A stretch of 64,000 nt of DNA from Bacillus sp. CH140a_4T (GCF_008923725.1 NZ_WBPF01000016.1:496001-560000), one strand, 5' to 3'. Numbered from the stretch's first letter, positions 46,160-56,788 are shown. The notes: generated by a model not told the origin, from the letters alone. Numbers and translations are program-made.

Positions 46160-47353
46160 ATGAAACTTATGACTGGTAAATTGTTTTGGAATACAGGAGT
46201 TTCTGTACCTTGTTATCCACCATTAGAAAATGATATGATATGTGATGTGCTCGTAGTCGGAAGTGGAGAAGCAGGTGCTCATATAGCGTATTCGTTAGCG
46301 AAAATTGGAATGAGTGTTACGCTCATTGAAAAACGAGCAATCGCCTGCGGCAGTACAGCTGCTAATACAGGTTTACTACAATTTTCAAATGATAAATCGT
46401 TAACCTCACTTATCCATACATTTGGTGAAGAAAAAGGGGTACGAGCATATAAGCTTTGTTATGAAGCGTTACGAACGATGGAGCAAGTTGTACCGACTCT
46501 TGATATTGATCCCCATTTTATTCCGCGAAGTAGTTTATATTATGCAAGTAGAAATGAGGACGCTTCATTTTTACAAGAAGAATATAATACGTTACGTCAT
46601 TATGGATTCCCGGTTGAATATTTTACCGATTTAGATATAAAAAAGAAGTATTCATTTACAAAACAAGCAGCGTTATATACACACGGTGATGCCGAAGTGA
46701 ACCCATATTTATTAGCGCATAGCCTTTTGCATAAAGCAAATCAAATGGGAGCTACTATACTTGAGCATACAGAGGCCATACATATAAAAAAACGCCAAAA
46801 TGATTTAATTTGTTACACGAAAAAAGGAAATCAAATTGTAGCAAAGAATATTATTATGGCGACAGGTTATGAAGCGCTTTTCGGGAAGAAAGAAAAAAAT
46901 ACAACAGTAGAAACATCTTATGCGATTGTGACAAATAAGATAGATTCATTTGAAGGTTGGCATGAACAATCATTAATTTGGGAAACGGCACGGCCTTACT
47001 TATATTTTCGAACGTATCAAAAACGCATTATTGTAGGTGGATTAGATGAAGCGATGCAAATTCAAACAATCGGTGATACGAAATTATTGCATAAGCGTGA
47101 TATCCTTATTAACATTGTAAAAGAGATGTTCCCGCAGTATAAAAATATACAGGCAGAATACTATTGGGCGGCAGCATTTGGCGGTAGTCATGATGGTCTC
47201 CCTATTTTAAAAGAAGACAAAAAAATACATAATTTATTTTACGCATTGCCGTATGGAGGTAATGGAACTGTGTATGGAATGGTATTTGCCAATTTATTTG
47301 AGCAGTTATTTACAAATAAAGAAAGTGAAGATTTTTCTTTATTTAATCGATAG
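46160..47353 (+). CDS. FAD-dependent oxidoreductase (DAO family)
   Basis: A 397-residue flavoenzyme of the glycine/D-amino acid oxidase type. The FAD-binding Rossmann motif VLVVGSGEAGAHIA lies at about residue 30, followed by LIEKRAIACGSTAANTGLLQ, the usual DAO pattern. The C-terminal part binds substrate (AFGGSHDGLPIL). No signal or membrane span. Substrate unknown. It is 24 bp upstream of a potassium channel gene, possibly co-transcribed. Confidence 0.83.
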   Translation: MKLMTGKLFWNTGVSVPCYPPLENDMICDVLVVGSGEAGAHIAYSLAKIGMSVTLIEKRAIACGSTAANTGLLQFSNDKSLTSLIHTFGEEKGVRAYKLCYEALRTMEQVVPTLDIDPHFIPRSSLYYASRNEDASFLQEEYNTLRHYGFPVEYFTDLDIKKKYSFTKQAALYTHGDAEVNPYLLAHSLLHKANQMGATILEHTEAIHIKKRQNDLICYTKKGNQIVAKNIIMATGYEALFGKKEKNTTVETSYAIVTNKIDSFEGWHEQSLIWETARPYLYFRTYQKRIIVGGLDEAMQIQTIGDTKLLHKRDILINIVKEMFPQYKNIQAEYYWAAAFGGSHDGLPILKEDKKIHNLFYALPYGGNGTVYGMVFANLFEQLFTNKESEDFSLFNR

Positions 47354-47377
47354 AAAAAAAGGTAGCGAAGTGATGGA

Positions 47378-48727
47378 ATGAGAGATATAAAAAAGTTTTT
47401 ACAAAAATTACGTCCTGTACAACTTATTGTTTTGTTTTATTTATTAGCAGTAGTTGTATCAGTGATATTGCTTAGTTTCCCGTTTGTTACGAAGGCTGGT
47501 GTGAAATGGACATTTATCGATGCCCTCTTTACATCTGTTAGTGCGGTAAGTGTTACGGGTCTGTCTGTTGTTACGATTTCAGATACATTTACTACGGCAG
47601 GAATTATTGTTTTAGCCCTTATTTTACAATTAGGCGGCTTAGGAATTATGGCGCTTGGTACGTTTGTTTGGATTATAACGGGGAAAAAGATCGGTTTGCA
47701 GAGAAGAAGACTCATTATGGCAGATCATAATCAAGGAAATTTATCAGGCCTTGTAGAATTGATGCGTTCTATTTTAATTGTAATTATTTCAATAGAACTT
47801 ATTGGAGCAATACTATTAGGTACAAGATTTCTACTTTATTTTCCAACTTGGCAAGAAGCTTATTTTCACGGTTTCTTTGCCGCTGTTAGTGCAACTACGA
47901 ACGGAGGATTTGATTTAACGGGACAATCACTAATTCCGTACAAAAAAGATTATATTGTGCAAATGATTCATATGTTACTTATTATTTTAGGGGCGATTGG
48001 CTTCCCGGTGTTAATGGAAGTAAAGCAATTCTTTAGTAAAAGGAAACAGCAACTATTCCGCTTTTCGTTGTTTACAAAATTGACGACAACGACATTTTTT
48101 GCACTCGTTATCGTTGGAACAATTATGATTTTTCTACTAGAACGAAATCAGTTTTTAGCAGGGAAGTCATGGCATGAAACAGTTTTCTATACATTATTCC
48201 AATCTGTGACGACGCGAAGTGGTGGACTGGCTACAATGGATATACGTGAATTGTCACAACCGACGCTTTTATTTATGAGTATATTAATGTTTATAGGGGC
48301 ATCTCCAAGTTCGGTTGGGGGCGGAATACGTACAACAACATTTGCTGTTAGTATATTATCGTTATACACTTTTGCAAGAGGCGGAAGAACGGTTAGAGTC
48401 TTCAAACGTCAGCTACATGAAGAGGACGTGCTGAAAGCATCTGTCGTTATGACGATGGGGATTTTATTATGTGCCACAGCACTCTTTATTTTATCTATTA
48501 CGGAAAATGTACCGCTTATGAGTTTAATTGTTGAAGTGTGTTCTGCTTTCGGGACGACAGGGCTATCGACAGGTATTACGCCAGATTTAACAACTGTTGG
48601 TAAACTTGTACTCATTGTACTTATGTTTATCGGGCGTGTCGGTATTTTAACATTTATACTGGCTAGTGGGGGAAGGGAACAGCCACCTCGCTATAAATAC
48701 CCGAAAGAGCGAATTATTATTGGATAG
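47378..48727 (+). CDS. Ktr/Trk-type potassium channel subunit (second copy)
   Basis: Membrane K+ uptake subunit of 449 residues, KtrB/TrkH-like, with four pore repeats (SVSAVSVTGLSVVTISD, AVSATTNGGFDLTGQS, SVTTRSGGLATMDI, FGTTGLSTGI). It is a paralogue of 39988-41307, which lies 6 kb away on the other strand. A KtrA/C partner is again not adjacent. The ribosome site is weak. A terminator follows. Confidence 0.87.
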   Translation: MRDIKKFLQKLRPVQLIVLFYLLAVVVSVILLSFPFVTKAGVKWTFIDALFTSVSAVSVTGLSVVTISDTFTTAGIIVLALILQLGGLGIMALGTFVWIITGKKIGLQRRRLIMADHNQGNLSGLVELMRSILIVIISIELIGAILLGTRFLLYFPTWQEAYFHGFFAAVSATTNGGFDLTGQSLIPYKKDYIVQMIHMLLIILGAIGFPVLMEVKQFFSKRKQQLFRFSLFTKLTTTTFFALVIVGTIMIFLLERNQFLAGKSWHETVFYTLFQSVTTRSGGLATMDIRELSQPTLLFMSILMFIGASPSSVGGGIRTTTFAVSILSLYTFARGGRTVRVFKRQLHEEDVLKASVVMTMGILLCATALFILSITENVPLMSLIVEVCSAFGTTGLSTGITPDLTTVGKLVLIVLMFIGRVGILTFILASGGREQPPRYKYPKERIIIG

Positions 48728-48732
48728 TATGA

Positions 48733-48767
48733 AACCATTCTACCTATGTGAGGTAGAATGGTTTTTT
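48733..48767 (+). terminator. Terminator after the second Ktr gene
   Basis: AACCATTCTACC pairs with GGTAGAATGGTT and is followed by Ts. Confidence 0.88.
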
Positions 48768-49101
48768 AGTCGTTAATGCCAAATTGGGGATGCATAAAAG
48801 CGTCATTCTTATTATCCACTTCTTTTTTTAGCAACTCTTGATTTTCTTCTGAAATCCACCCAATATCATTTGTAGGATGAATCCATTCTTCTCCAGCCAT
48901 AATGGCAGGATCTACTTTATCACTCCAATTGTGAAGTGGACTATTCTCGGAATCATATTTACTGTCTCCGATTACGACGTCATATTGATTTATGAAAGGT
49001 TGTTGCATCTTCTTTCCTGTTCCTTTAAAAGATGGAAAATTCATTTGATGCGGGAGCGTTTCATCTAAAATTGGTGACTGAATTTTATCTTTCTTCTTCA
49101 A
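48766..49101 (-). CDS. DUF3905 family protein
   Basis: A 111-residue cytosolic protein with Asp/Asn/Pro-rich segments (IGDSKYDSENSPLHNWSDKV, EEWIHPTNDIGWISEENQEL). The pattern matches the Bacillus family of unknown function DUF3905. It has no signal, membrane span or catalytic motif. Convergent with the potassium channel gene. Function unknown. Confidence 0.7.
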   Translation of the reverse strand: MKKKDKIQSPILDETLPHQMNFPSFKGTGKKMQQPFINQYDVVIGDSKYDSENSPLHNWSDKVDPAIMAGEEWIHPTNDIGWISEENQELLKKEVDNKNDAFMHPQFGIND

Positions 49102-49248
49102 AATAATCGCTCCTTTTCTAATGCTTTCTTCATAGGTAGTATATCCATATAGGGGCTCTTATGTACTTGTTAACACTTGCCAGTAATAATTATCTCAGCT
49201 TGCTTCAAACTAGAATAGAAAGTGAATTCTTGAGAGCAGGTGAATGTA

Positions 49249-49401
49249 TTGGTAAAAAGAAAAGTGAAACAAAATGCGGCAATCAACAATAATAAAACTC
49301 CGAAAGAAAGCTTACCAGATGCAGAATTTGCATTAGAGTATGAAGGAGAAAATAGCGCGAAGTATGCAAATCGTAATTCGAAAAAAGGTAAACAAAAATG
49401 A
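49249..49401 (+). CDS. Small basic hypothetical protein, 50 aa
   Basis: TTG-started frame with caggtga six bases upstream, 50 residues. MVKRKVKQNAAINNNK is followed by an acidic DAEFALEYEGENSAK and a basic end (NRNSKKGKQK). Composition (Lys/Asn/Glu, no Cys) resembles minor spore or DNA-associated proteins, but no family is recognised. It has a proper terminator directly after the stop, which supports expression. Confidence 0.55.
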   Translation: MVKRKVKQNAAINNNKTPKESLPDAEFALEYEGENSAKYANRNSKKGKQK

Positions 49402-49430
49402 GGCGTTTTTACAAACGTCTCATTTTTTTG
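49399..49430 (+). terminator. Terminator
   Basis: TGAGGCGTTT pairs with AAACGTCTCA (one G-U pair) and is followed by seven Ts. Confidence 0.88.
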
Positions 49431-49628
49431 TGGGATTATAAAGGTTTTTTTAATTATTTGTAAATTTAGTATTCATTATTAGCAGAAAAATGCGAAAAAA
49501 CATAGAAGTAGCAACGTATTACACAAAAACAAACAACAAACAAAAGATTAATGTTGGTTTAATACTGCTTTTACACTAGTTGTTTATATTGGAGTTGTAC
49601 ATAAGATTTGTAAAAGGAGAGAGAGACA

Positions 49629-50705
49629 GTGAAAAAAACAATCTTTAAAGCTGTAGCAACTGGAATGGTATTTTCGTTATTAATGGGGTGTGGTGCAAAG
49701 AAAGAAGAAAGTGCTGGGGCAAAAGTAAAAGATGATAAATTATCTGGATCATTAACTGTTTACACAGCGATTGAAGAAGAACTTGTACCAATTTATCTTG
49801 ATTCTTTTAAACAGAAGCACCCAGATGTGAAACTGAACATTGTTCGTGATTCAACTGGAGTTATTACAGCGAAATTGCTAGCTGAAGGAAAAAATACACA
49901 AGCAGATGTTGTATGGGGAACAGCAGCGTCTAGTCTATTAGCTTTAGATAAAAAAGATATGTTAAAAGGATACTCTCCAAAAGGAGCAGATCGTGTTCTT
50001 CCGCAATTTAAAGATGATAAGCAACCAGAAAAATGGGTAGGTAATACGGCGTTTATGACGGGGATTGCTATAAATAAAGAAGAATTGAAAAAGAAAAATT
50101 TACCGATGCCAGAATCATACGAAGACTTAACAAAACCTGAATATAAAGGAACGCTTGTGATGCCACATCCGGCTTCTTCTGGAACAGGATTTTTAACAGT
50201 TTCTGCATGGTTACAAATTATGGGTGAAGATAAAGGCTGGGATTACATGAAGAAACTTCATGATAATATGGCAACTTATACTCATTCAGGTTCAAAACCA
50301 GCGAAATTAGCAGGCGCAGGTGAATATCCAGTTGGTGTATCAATGGTTTATAGTGCTTTAAAAGAGAAACAAAAAGGTGCACCAGTTGAAGTAGTATTGC
50401 CGAAAGAAGGATTAGGTTGGGAAGTAGAAGCGAACGCACTTATTAAAAAAGATAATGCAAAAAATGAAAAATTAGCGCAAGCATTTTTAGATTGGGCAAT
50501 TACTGATGATGTAATGAAGTTATACTTCGAGAAAAATGGATTTGCGACAATTAAAAATGATTATAAACTTCCAGATGGATTCCCTAAAGATGTAACAGAA
50601 AAGTTATACAAAAAGAATGACTTTAAATGGGCAGCAGAAAATCGTGACGAAATTTTAGAAAAATGGGAAAAAGAGTTTGGCCAAAAAGCAGAACCGAAAA
50701 AGTAA
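49629..50705 (+). CDS. phnS: 2-Aminoethylphosphonate-binding lipoprotein
   Basis: Solute-binding lipoprotein (358 residues): signal peptide with lipobox LLMGC (Cys near residue 21), then an iron/AEP-type periplasmic fold with [20 protein letters not shown] and [17 protein letters not shown]. The AEP assignment rests mainly on the genes that follow: ATPase, permease, phnX and phnW. GTG start after ggagaga. It is the first gene of the operon. Fe3+-type binding proteins are the close alternative. Confidence 0.85.
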   Translation: MKKTIFKAVATGMVFSLLMGCGAKKEESAGAKVKDDKLSGSLTVYTAIEEELVPIYLDSFKQKHPDVKLNIVRDSTGVITAKLLAEGKNTQADVVWGTAASSLLALDKKDMLKGYSPKGADRVLPQFKDDKQPEKWVGNTAFMTGIAINKEELKKKNLPMPESYEDLTKPEYKGTLVMPHPASSGTGFLTVSAWLQIMGEDKGWDYMKKLHDNMATYTHSGSKPAKLAGAGEYPVGVSMVYSALKEKQKGAPVEVVLPKEGLGWEVEANALIKKDNAKNEKLAQAFLDWAITDDVMKLYFEKNGFATIKNDYKLPDGFPKDVTEKLYKKNDFKWAAENRDEILEKWEKEFGQKAEPKK

Positions 50706-50725
50706 GTGAGTGGGAGAGAGAAAAA

Positions 50726-51727
50726 ATGAGCGAGTATTTATCAATTCAACACATTCAAAAACAGTTTGATGCATTTACAGCGTTAAAAGATATTTCTTTT
50801 ACTGTGAAAAAAAATGAGTTTGTATGTTTATTAGGTCCAAGTGGTTGTGGGAAAACAACATTGCTTCGAATTTTAGCAGGGCTAGAAGAGGCAACAACAG
50901 GTAGTATAGCTGTGGGTGGAAAAGATATTACAGCATTACCTCCTGGAAAGAGAAATTTTGGAATGGTGTTTCAATCGTATGCATTATTTCCGAATTTAAC
51001 AGCACTTGAAAATATTGAATACGGCTTAAAGACAAAAAAATATGGAAAAGCAGAAGTAAAAGAGAAAGCGCTAGAGGCGTTAGAACTTGTAGATTTGCTG
51101 AATGTAAAAGATAAATATCCTGCTCAAATGTCTGGTGGACAACAGCAGCGAGTAGCACTTGCACGTGCGCTCGCTCTGTCTCCGGATATTTTGTTACTCG
51201 ATGAGCCGTTATCTGCTTTAGATGCAAAAGTACGTGAAAAGTTACGTAGAGAAATGCGTGATTTGCAAGAAAAAGTAGGAGTAACAACTATTATGGTCAC
51301 GCATGATCAAGAAGAGGCATTAACGATGGCTGATAAAATTGTTGTAATGAATCATGCGGAAATTATGCAGATTGGAACACCAGAGGAGATTTATCAAAGA
51401 CCAGCCAATCCGTTTGTGGCAGATTTTATTGGTTCTATTAATTTCTTTTCCAAAAATAATGAAGAACATGCAATTCGTCCTGAGCATGTAACAGTTGTAC
51501 AAAAAGATGGTATTAAAACGGTTGTGGAAAGCATGGAATTTCGCGGATCGGTATATCGGACGGAAGTGCGTGTCGTAGAAGAAAAAACACATCTTTATAA
51601 CGAGAAAATTATAGTGGATATATTGGCATCAGAAGTAGAAGCAACCGCAATTAGAAAAGGAAAGCCGATTCAAATCTCTTTCTCAGAAAATCATATGTTG
51701 TCATATGGAAAGAAGGTCATTGTATAG
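50726..51727 (+). CDS. phnT: 2-AEP import ATPase
   Basis: ABC ATPase (333 residues) started at ATG 50726; the earlier in-frame ATG overlaps the previous gene and is unlikely. Walker [10 protein letters not shown] near residue 39, signature [10 protein letters not shown], Walker [11 protein letters not shown]-loop MVTHDQEEA. The C-terminal TOBE domain has AIRPEHVTV. Its stop abuts the permease start (TAGATG), so the genes are translationally coupled. Named from context as the AEP importer ATPase. Confidence 0.85.
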   Translation: MSEYLSIQHIQKQFDAFTALKDISFTVKKNEFVCLLGPSGCGKTTLLRILAGLEEATTGSIAVGGKDITALPPGKRNFGMVFQSYALFPNLTALENIEYGLKTKKYGKAEVKEKALEALELVDLLNVKDKYPAQMSGGQQQRVALARALALSPDILLLDEPLSALDAKVREKLRREMRDLQEKVGVTTIMVTHDQEEALTMADKIVVMNHAEIMQIGTPEEIYQRPANPFVADFIGSINFFSKNNEEHAIRPEHVTVVQKDGIKTVVESMEFRGSVYRTEVRVVEEKTHLYNEKIIVDILASEVEATAIRKGKPIQISFSENHMLSYGKKVIV

Positions 51728-53485
51728 ATGGAGATGTTAGAAAATTTCAAGGTAGAAAGTACGAAAAAAAAGATTAAGAGACGTATCGGTAAAGAAGAGT
51801 GGATACAAAGACTATTAATTATTGGTATGCTTCTCGCGTTTTTGATCATGCTTGTATTACCTCTATTACAATTGTTTACACAAGCTTTTTATGATAAAGA
51901 TGGTGCTTTTATTGGTGTTGCGAATTTCAGTAAATATTTCACAACACCAACGCTAGTTCAATCATTGCAAAATACGATATGGATTTCGGGCGTGACAACA
52001 ATTATTGCAGTGACACTTGCTTTCGCTTACGCTTATGCGATCGCTCGTACGAATGTGTTTGGGAAGCGGGTATTTCAATATGTTGCGTTGTTACCATTAT
52101 TTGCACCAACGATGATGCATGGTATCGCACTTACATATTTATTTGGTAATCAAGGGTTAGTAACGAAAGGGATGTTTGGTTTGTTTGAAGGGATACAAAT
52201 TCCTTTATATGGACCAGTAGGAATTGTAATGGCTGAAGTCATGTATACATTTCCGCAAGCATTTCTTATATTATTAATTGCTTTTCAAGGCTCTGATTAT
52301 CGTTTATATGAAGCTTCTAATATGTTAGGAGCGAGTAAAACAAAGCAATTTTTCACTGTTACTTTACCTAGTGTAAAGTACGGATTAATTAGTGCGATGT
52401 TCGTTGTGTTTACACTTAGTTTCACTGATTTTGGGGCACCAAAAATTGTTGGTGGGCAATATAATGTACTTGCTACTGACGTATATAAGCAAGTAATTGG
52501 GCAGCAAAATATGCCGATGGGTGCAACTGTCGGAATGATTTTATTAATCCCAGCTATATTTGCATTTGCAGTTGATCGCATTACGCAAAGAAAGCAGGCG
52601 AATTTCTTATCTTCCAAATCAGTACCTTACAGAATAATAAATAATAAGAAAAGAGATGTTATTTCATTCGTATATTGTAGCGTAGTAACGCTTATGATCA
52701 TTCTATTATTTGTGGCAGTTGGTATTGCTGCTAGTGTGAAAGTATGGCCATATAATATGAGCTTTACATTTGAGCATTTTAATTTTTCTAGTTTAACAGG
52801 AGATGGACTTGAAGCATTTAAAAATAGCGTAATTGTTTCAGCAGTTACAGCGGTTATTGGAGCGGTTTTAACATTTATGTTCGCTTATGCGATTGAGAAA
52901 ATAGATCAGCTACAATTTTTCCGAAAAGCAGGTTACTTTTTCTCTATCGTTCCTTTAGCGATACCAGGTTTAGTACTTGGGTTAGGTTACGTCTTCTTCT
53001 TTAGTCAACCAACAATACAAATCTTTGGACTTTCCGTAACGAATCCGTTTCATTCTCTATATGGAACAATCGCTGTTCTAGTACTAGTCAATATCATTCA
53101 TTTTTATTCTGTAACATTTGTTACGGCAACGACAGCTTTAAAGAAGCTAGATCGAGAATTTGAACTTGTTTCACAGTCGATGGGGATACCGTTTTATAAA
53201 ACATTCTTTCGAGTTACGGTACCGATGTGTTTACCAGCCATTTTAGAAATGGTAATGTACTATTTCGTAAATTCAATGGTAACTGTCTCAGCAGTTGTAT
53301 TCCTATATGCAGCTGATTTTAAACTAGCTGCCGTATCAATTGTAAATATGGATGATGCAGGAAATGTAGCACCAGCAGCTGCAATGAGTGTACTGATTGT
53401 TGTTACAAATATTGTAGTAAGAGTTGTATATGAATGGGGAACGAAAGCACTTCGTAACCGAACGTCACAATGGCAAAAAAGATAA
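51728..53485 (+). CDS. phnU: Fused double permease for 2-AEP
   Basis: 585-residue ABC permease built from two fused six-span halves, each with its own EAA loop: EASNMLGASKTKQFFTVTLP in the first half (about 198) and ELVSQSMGIPFYKTFFRVTV in the second (about 478). Many AEP and Fe3+ importers have this fused form, corresponding to PhnU and PhnV in one chain. The stop TAA lies inside the target duplication of a bcr1 repeat. Confidence 0.83.
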   Translation: MEMLENFKVESTKKKIKRRIGKEEWIQRLLIIGMLLAFLIMLVLPLLQLFTQAFYDKDGAFIGVANFSKYFTTPTLVQSLQNTIWISGVTTIIAVTLAFAYAYAIARTNVFGKRVFQYVALLPLFAPTMMHGIALTYLFGNQGLVTKGMFGLFEGIQIPLYGPVGIVMAEVMYTFPQAFLILLIAFQGSDYRLYEASNMLGASKTKQFFTVTLPSVKYGLISAMFVVFTLSFTDFGAPKIVGGQYNVLATDVYKQVIGQQNMPMGATVGMILLIPAIFAFAVDRITQRKQANFLSSKSVPYRIINNKKRDVISFVYCSVVTLMIILLFVAVGIAASVKVWPYNMSFTFEHFNFSSLTGDGLEAFKNSVIVSAVTAVIGAVLTFMFAYAIEKIDQLQFFRKAGYFFSIVPLAIPGLVLGLGYVFFFSQPTIQIFGLSVTNPFHSLYGTIAVLVLVNIIHFYSVTFVTATTALKKLDREFELVSQSMGIPFYKTFFRVTVPMCLPAILEMVMYYFVNSMVTVSAVVFLYAADFKLAAVSIVNMDDAGNVAPAAAMSVLIVVTNIVVRVVYEWGTKALRNRTSQWQKR

Positions 53486-53639
53486 AGTCAAACTTTAATC
53501 AGTGGGGGTTTTGTTCTTCCTCACTGATTATTAGCCCGCACCAAGCGGGCGTTTACGGGCAGCCCGACTCCCACTTAACTTCTTTGCTCCAGCCGAATTT
53601 TGAGGGGAAGTCTTACTGCCCGGCGAATAGCGCGATAAA
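53482..53639 (-). repeat. bcr1-type repeat at the permease stop codon
   Basis: Near full-length bcr1 (148 bp inside) on the minus strand, flanked by ATAAA (TTTAT on the minus strand) at 53482-53486 and 53635-53639. It shares GGGCTGCCCGTAAA, CTCAAAATTC and AAAGAAGTTA with the copy at 4908. The duplicated bases supply the permease stop codon TAA, so the insertion replaced the native gene end. Confidence 0.85.
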
Positions 53640-53659
53640 TAAGAAGGGTGATGGATTGA

Positions 53660-54454
53660 ATGAAAATAGAAGCAGTTATTTTTGATTGGGCAGGTACGAC
53701 AGTTGATTATGGATGTTTTGCACCACTGGAAGTATTTATGGAGATTTTCCATAAACGCGGTGTTGAAATTACAGCAGAAGAAGCTCGTAAGCCAATGGGG
53801 TTATTAAAAATAGATCATGTAAGGGCACTTACAGAAATGCCTCGTATTGCGAGTGAGTGGAATCGTGTTTTTGGAAAATTACCAACAGAAGCAGACATTC
53901 ATGAGATGTATGAAGAATTTGAAGAGATTCTCTTTGCTATTTTACCGCGCTATGCGTCGCCAATTAATGGAGTAATAGAAGTGATTGCTTCTTTACGTGA
54001 AAGAGGAATTAAAGTTGGTTCAACGACTGGTTATACGAGAGAAATGATGGACATTGTTGCAAAAGAAGCAAAATTACAAGGGTATAAACCTGATTTTCTT
54101 GTAACACCAGATGATGTTCCAGCCGGTCGTCCATATCCGTGGATGTGCTATAAAAATGCGATGGAACTTGGTGTATATCCAATGAATCGTATGATAAAAG
54201 TTGGGGACACAGTATCAGATATGAAAGAGGGAAGAAATGCTGGGATGTGGACAATTGGTGTAATTCTTGGCAGTAGCGAGCTCGGCTTAACGGAAGAGGA
54301 AGTGGAGAATATGGATCCGTTAGAACTTCGTGAAAAAATAGAAGTAGTTCGCAATCGTTTCGTTGAAAATGGGGCGCACTTTACGATGGAAACGATGCAG
54401 GAACTTGAAAGCGTAATGGAACATATCGAAAAACAAGAACTTATTATTTCATAA
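53660..54454 (+). CDS. phnX: Phosphonoacetaldehyde hydrolase PhnX
   Basis: Phosphonatase (264 residues) that splits phosphonoacetaldehyde into acetaldehyde and phosphate. HAD fold: nucleophilic Asp in VIFDWAGTTVDYG (about 9-11), Schiff-base Lys in GLLKIDHVRAL (about 50), loop with STTGYTREMM and acidic VGDTVSDMKEG. This is the well-studied B. cereus enzyme type. It lies 20 bp after a bcr1 repeat, so its ribosome site (gaagggtga) borders the insertion. It works with PhnW. Confidence 0.93.
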   Translation: MKIEAVIFDWAGTTVDYGCFAPLEVFMEIFHKRGVEITAEEARKPMGLLKIDHVRALTEMPRIASEWNRVFGKLPTEADIHEMYEEFEEILFAILPRYASPINGVIEVIASLRERGIKVGSTTGYTREMMDIVAKEAKLQGYKPDFLVTPDDVPAGRPYPWMCYKNAMELGVYPMNRMIKVGDTVSDMKEGRNAGMWTIGVILGSSELGLTEEEVENMDPLELREKIEVVRNRFVENGAHFTMETMQELESVMEHIEKQELIIS

Positions 54455-54469
54455 AAGGGGAATAGGATC

Positions 54470-55567
54470 ATGACTGAAAATCACTACTTATTATTAACGC
54501 CAGGGCCATTAACGACAACAAAAACAGTAAAAGAGGTTATGTTATACGATTGGTGTACGTGGGATGCTGAATATAACACAATGGTACAAGAGGTAAGAGC
54601 TAAACTTGTATCGTTAGCAACGAAGGAAGAAGAGAAATATACAACGGTTTTAATGCAAGGAAGCGGTACGTTTTCAGTTGAAGCAGTCATTGGTTCTGTC
54701 ATTCCTAAAAATGGTAAGCTGCTCGTTTGTACAAATGGTGCGTACGGTAAACGAATTGTACAAATGGCAGAGATGTTACATATAGATGTGGTGGTCAGTC
54801 AAACAGAAGAGTGGGAGCCTACTAATATTGCAGAAGTAGAAAAGATATTGCAACGAGATAAAGAGATTACACATATTGCAGTTGTTCATTGTGAAACAAC
54901 AACAGGTATCATCAATCCAATTGTAGATGTATGTAAATTAGGGAAGCAATACGGAAAAGTAACACTAGTTGATGCAATGAGTAGTTTTGGTGGTATTGAA
55001 ATAGATATCGATGAGTTGCAAATTGACTTTTTAATTAGTAGTGCAAATAAATGTATTCAAGGTGTTCCTGGGTTCGGCTTTGTTATTGCAAAGCGTGCTG
55101 AATTGTTGAAATGTAAAGGACAGGCACGTTCATTATCACTAGATTTATACGATCAGTGGGAAACGATGGAAAATCAAAATGGGAAATGGCGTTTTACGTC
55201 ACCTACACATGTTGTACACGCTTTTTATCAAGCACTACTTGAATTAGACAAAGAGGGTGGAGTAGAGGCACGTTACAATCGATATTATAACAATCAAAAA
55301 CTATTAGTGAATAGAATGAGAGAAATCGGATTTAAGCCACTAGTAGATGAGAAATATCAGTCGCCTATTATCACATCATTTATTTATCCAGAAGAATGGT
55401 TCGATTTTGAGCAATTATATAATGAATTAAAGCGTGATGACTTTGTTATTTATCCAGGTAAGATTTCAAAAGTAGATACATTCCGCATTGGGAATATCGG
55501 TGATGTACATGAGGTAGATATTAATCGCTTAGTTGATAGTATTGCTAAAGGGGTTGTTATAGGATGA
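54470..55567 (+). CDS. phnW: 2-AEP:pyruvate aminotransferase PhnW
   Basis: PLP-dependent transaminase (365 residues) converting 2-aminoethylphosphonate to phosphonoacetaldehyde. The PLP Lys is in [15 protein letters not shown]; the cofactor Asp in [13 protein letters not shown]-terminal [14 protein letters not shown] is typical. It feeds PhnX directly. ATG lies 15 bp after phnX; the stop overlaps the next start (ATGA). Confidence 0.93.
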   Translation: MTENHYLLLTPGPLTTTKTVKEVMLYDWCTWDAEYNTMVQEVRAKLVSLATKEEEKYTTVLMQGSGTFSVEAVIGSVIPKNGKLLVCTNGAYGKRIVQMAEMLHIDVVVSQTEEWEPTNIAEVEKILQRDKEITHIAVVHCETTTGIINPIVDVCKLGKQYGKVTLVDAMSSFGGIEIDIDELQIDFLISSANKCIQGVPGFGFVIAKRAELLKCKGQARSLSLDLYDQWETMENQNGKWRFTSPTHVVHAFYQALLELDKEGGVEARYNRYYNNQKLLVNRMREIGFKPLVDEKYQSPIITSFIYPEEWFDFEQLYNELKRDDFVIYPGKISKVDTFRIGNIGDVHEVDINRLVDSIAKGVVIG

Positions 55568-56748
55568 AGGTATTTTGCTTAGGTGGAGCAGGTAAAATTT
55601 GTCGTGAAGCAATTTTAGATTTAGTACAATTTTCATCTTTTGAGACGATTACAGTAGCGGATTTTAATGAAGAAGAGGGCCTGAAAGTAGTAGAATGGCT
55701 CAACGATCCTCGCGTAGATTTTGTGAAAGTAGACGTAACGAATCACGAGGATACGGTTGCAAAAATGAAAGGTTATGACATTGTAATGGACGGTACGACA
55801 ATTAAGTTAAATGGCTTGTCTACTCGATGTATTGCAGAAGCAGGTTGTCACGGTGTGAATTTGAATGGATTTGGTGAAGAAAATGATTCACATTCTATAT
55901 TTGTTCAAAATGGAAAAACGTGTTTACCTGGTTTTGGTATGACGCCAGGTGTAACGCAAATGATGGCGATGCATGCAGCAAATCAGCTTGATACTGTAGA
56001 GTCAGTTCGTGTCAGTCACGGTTCGTATCGTCCAATTGCTTTTTCTGCATCAATTACAGAAACAACGACATATGAATATGATCCACATTTACCATCGCGT
56101 ACCGTGTATGAAGATGGTGAGTTTAAGCAAGTACCTCCGTTTGCGCGTCCGAGAGAAATTGAATTACCGGCGCCTTATGGTAAGGAAACGCAGTATATAA
56201 TCCCGCATTCTGAAACGATTACGTTAGCGAAAGCACTAGAAAATAAAGGCGTCAAACTGATAGAGACGAGAGGAACTTGGCCAAAGCAAAATATGCAGCT
56301 CGTACGTGCTTTATATGATTATGGTATATTGCGTAATGATCAAGTTGAAGTAAATGGGGAAGCGATCGGCATTATGGATTGTATCTCGAAGTATTTATTG
56401 CAATCGAAAGAAGGACAAGAAACGGAAGTTTACGGTTACGCACTTCATGTAGAAGTAATAGGTACGAAAAATAATGAGAAACAAAGGCACGTATTATATC
56501 ATACCCACCCGTTATCTGATGGAACTGTTGTAGGGTGGGAAAAATTAAGAGCTTATACGAGAAACGTTGGTATTCCATTTGGGATTGCTACAGAGTTAAT
56601 CGCAAATGGGAATGTAAATCAAGCTGGTGTTGTGACACCTGAGGAAGCTTTTGTAAATCCACAAATTATTTTTGATGAACTAAAAAAACGTGGTATTCAT
56701 ATTCATGAAGAAGTTTTTACTGAAAAAGAAAGTTATAACTTTGTATAA
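55564..56748 (+). CDS. Saccharopine-dehydrogenase-like enzyme
   Basis: A 394-residue NAD(P)-binding protein overlapping phnW by four bases. The N-terminal Rossmann unit ([16 protein letters not shown]; then [19 protein letters not shown]) and [17 protein letters not shown] fit the saccharopine dehydrogenase family. Its substrate domain follows (about 120-360: [14 protein letters not shown]). It is in the AEP operon but is not part of the classical PhnWX route. It may handle a side product or a related amino acid. Function unknown. Confidence 0.75.
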   Translation: MKVFCLGGAGKICREAILDLVQFSSFETITVADFNEEEGLKVVEWLNDPRVDFVKVDVTNHEDTVAKMKGYDIVMDGTTIKLNGLSTRCIAEAGCHGVNLNGFGEENDSHSIFVQNGKTCLPGFGMTPGVTQMMAMHAANQLDTVESVRVSHGSYRPIAFSASITETTTYEYDPHLPSRTVYEDGEFKQVPPFARPREIELPAPYGKETQYIIPHSETITLAKALENKGVKLIETRGTWPKQNMQLVRALYDYGILRNDQVEVNGEAIGIMDCISKYLLQSKEGQETEVYGYALHVEVIGTKNNEKQRHVLYHTHPLSDGTVVGWEKLRAYTRNVGIPFGIATELIANGNVNQAGVVTPEEAFVNPQIIFDELKKRGIHIHEEVFTEKESYNFV

Positions 56749-56788
56749 GTAAGGCAGTTTATGAGGTAGAAATCAATGGGGTGAGGCT

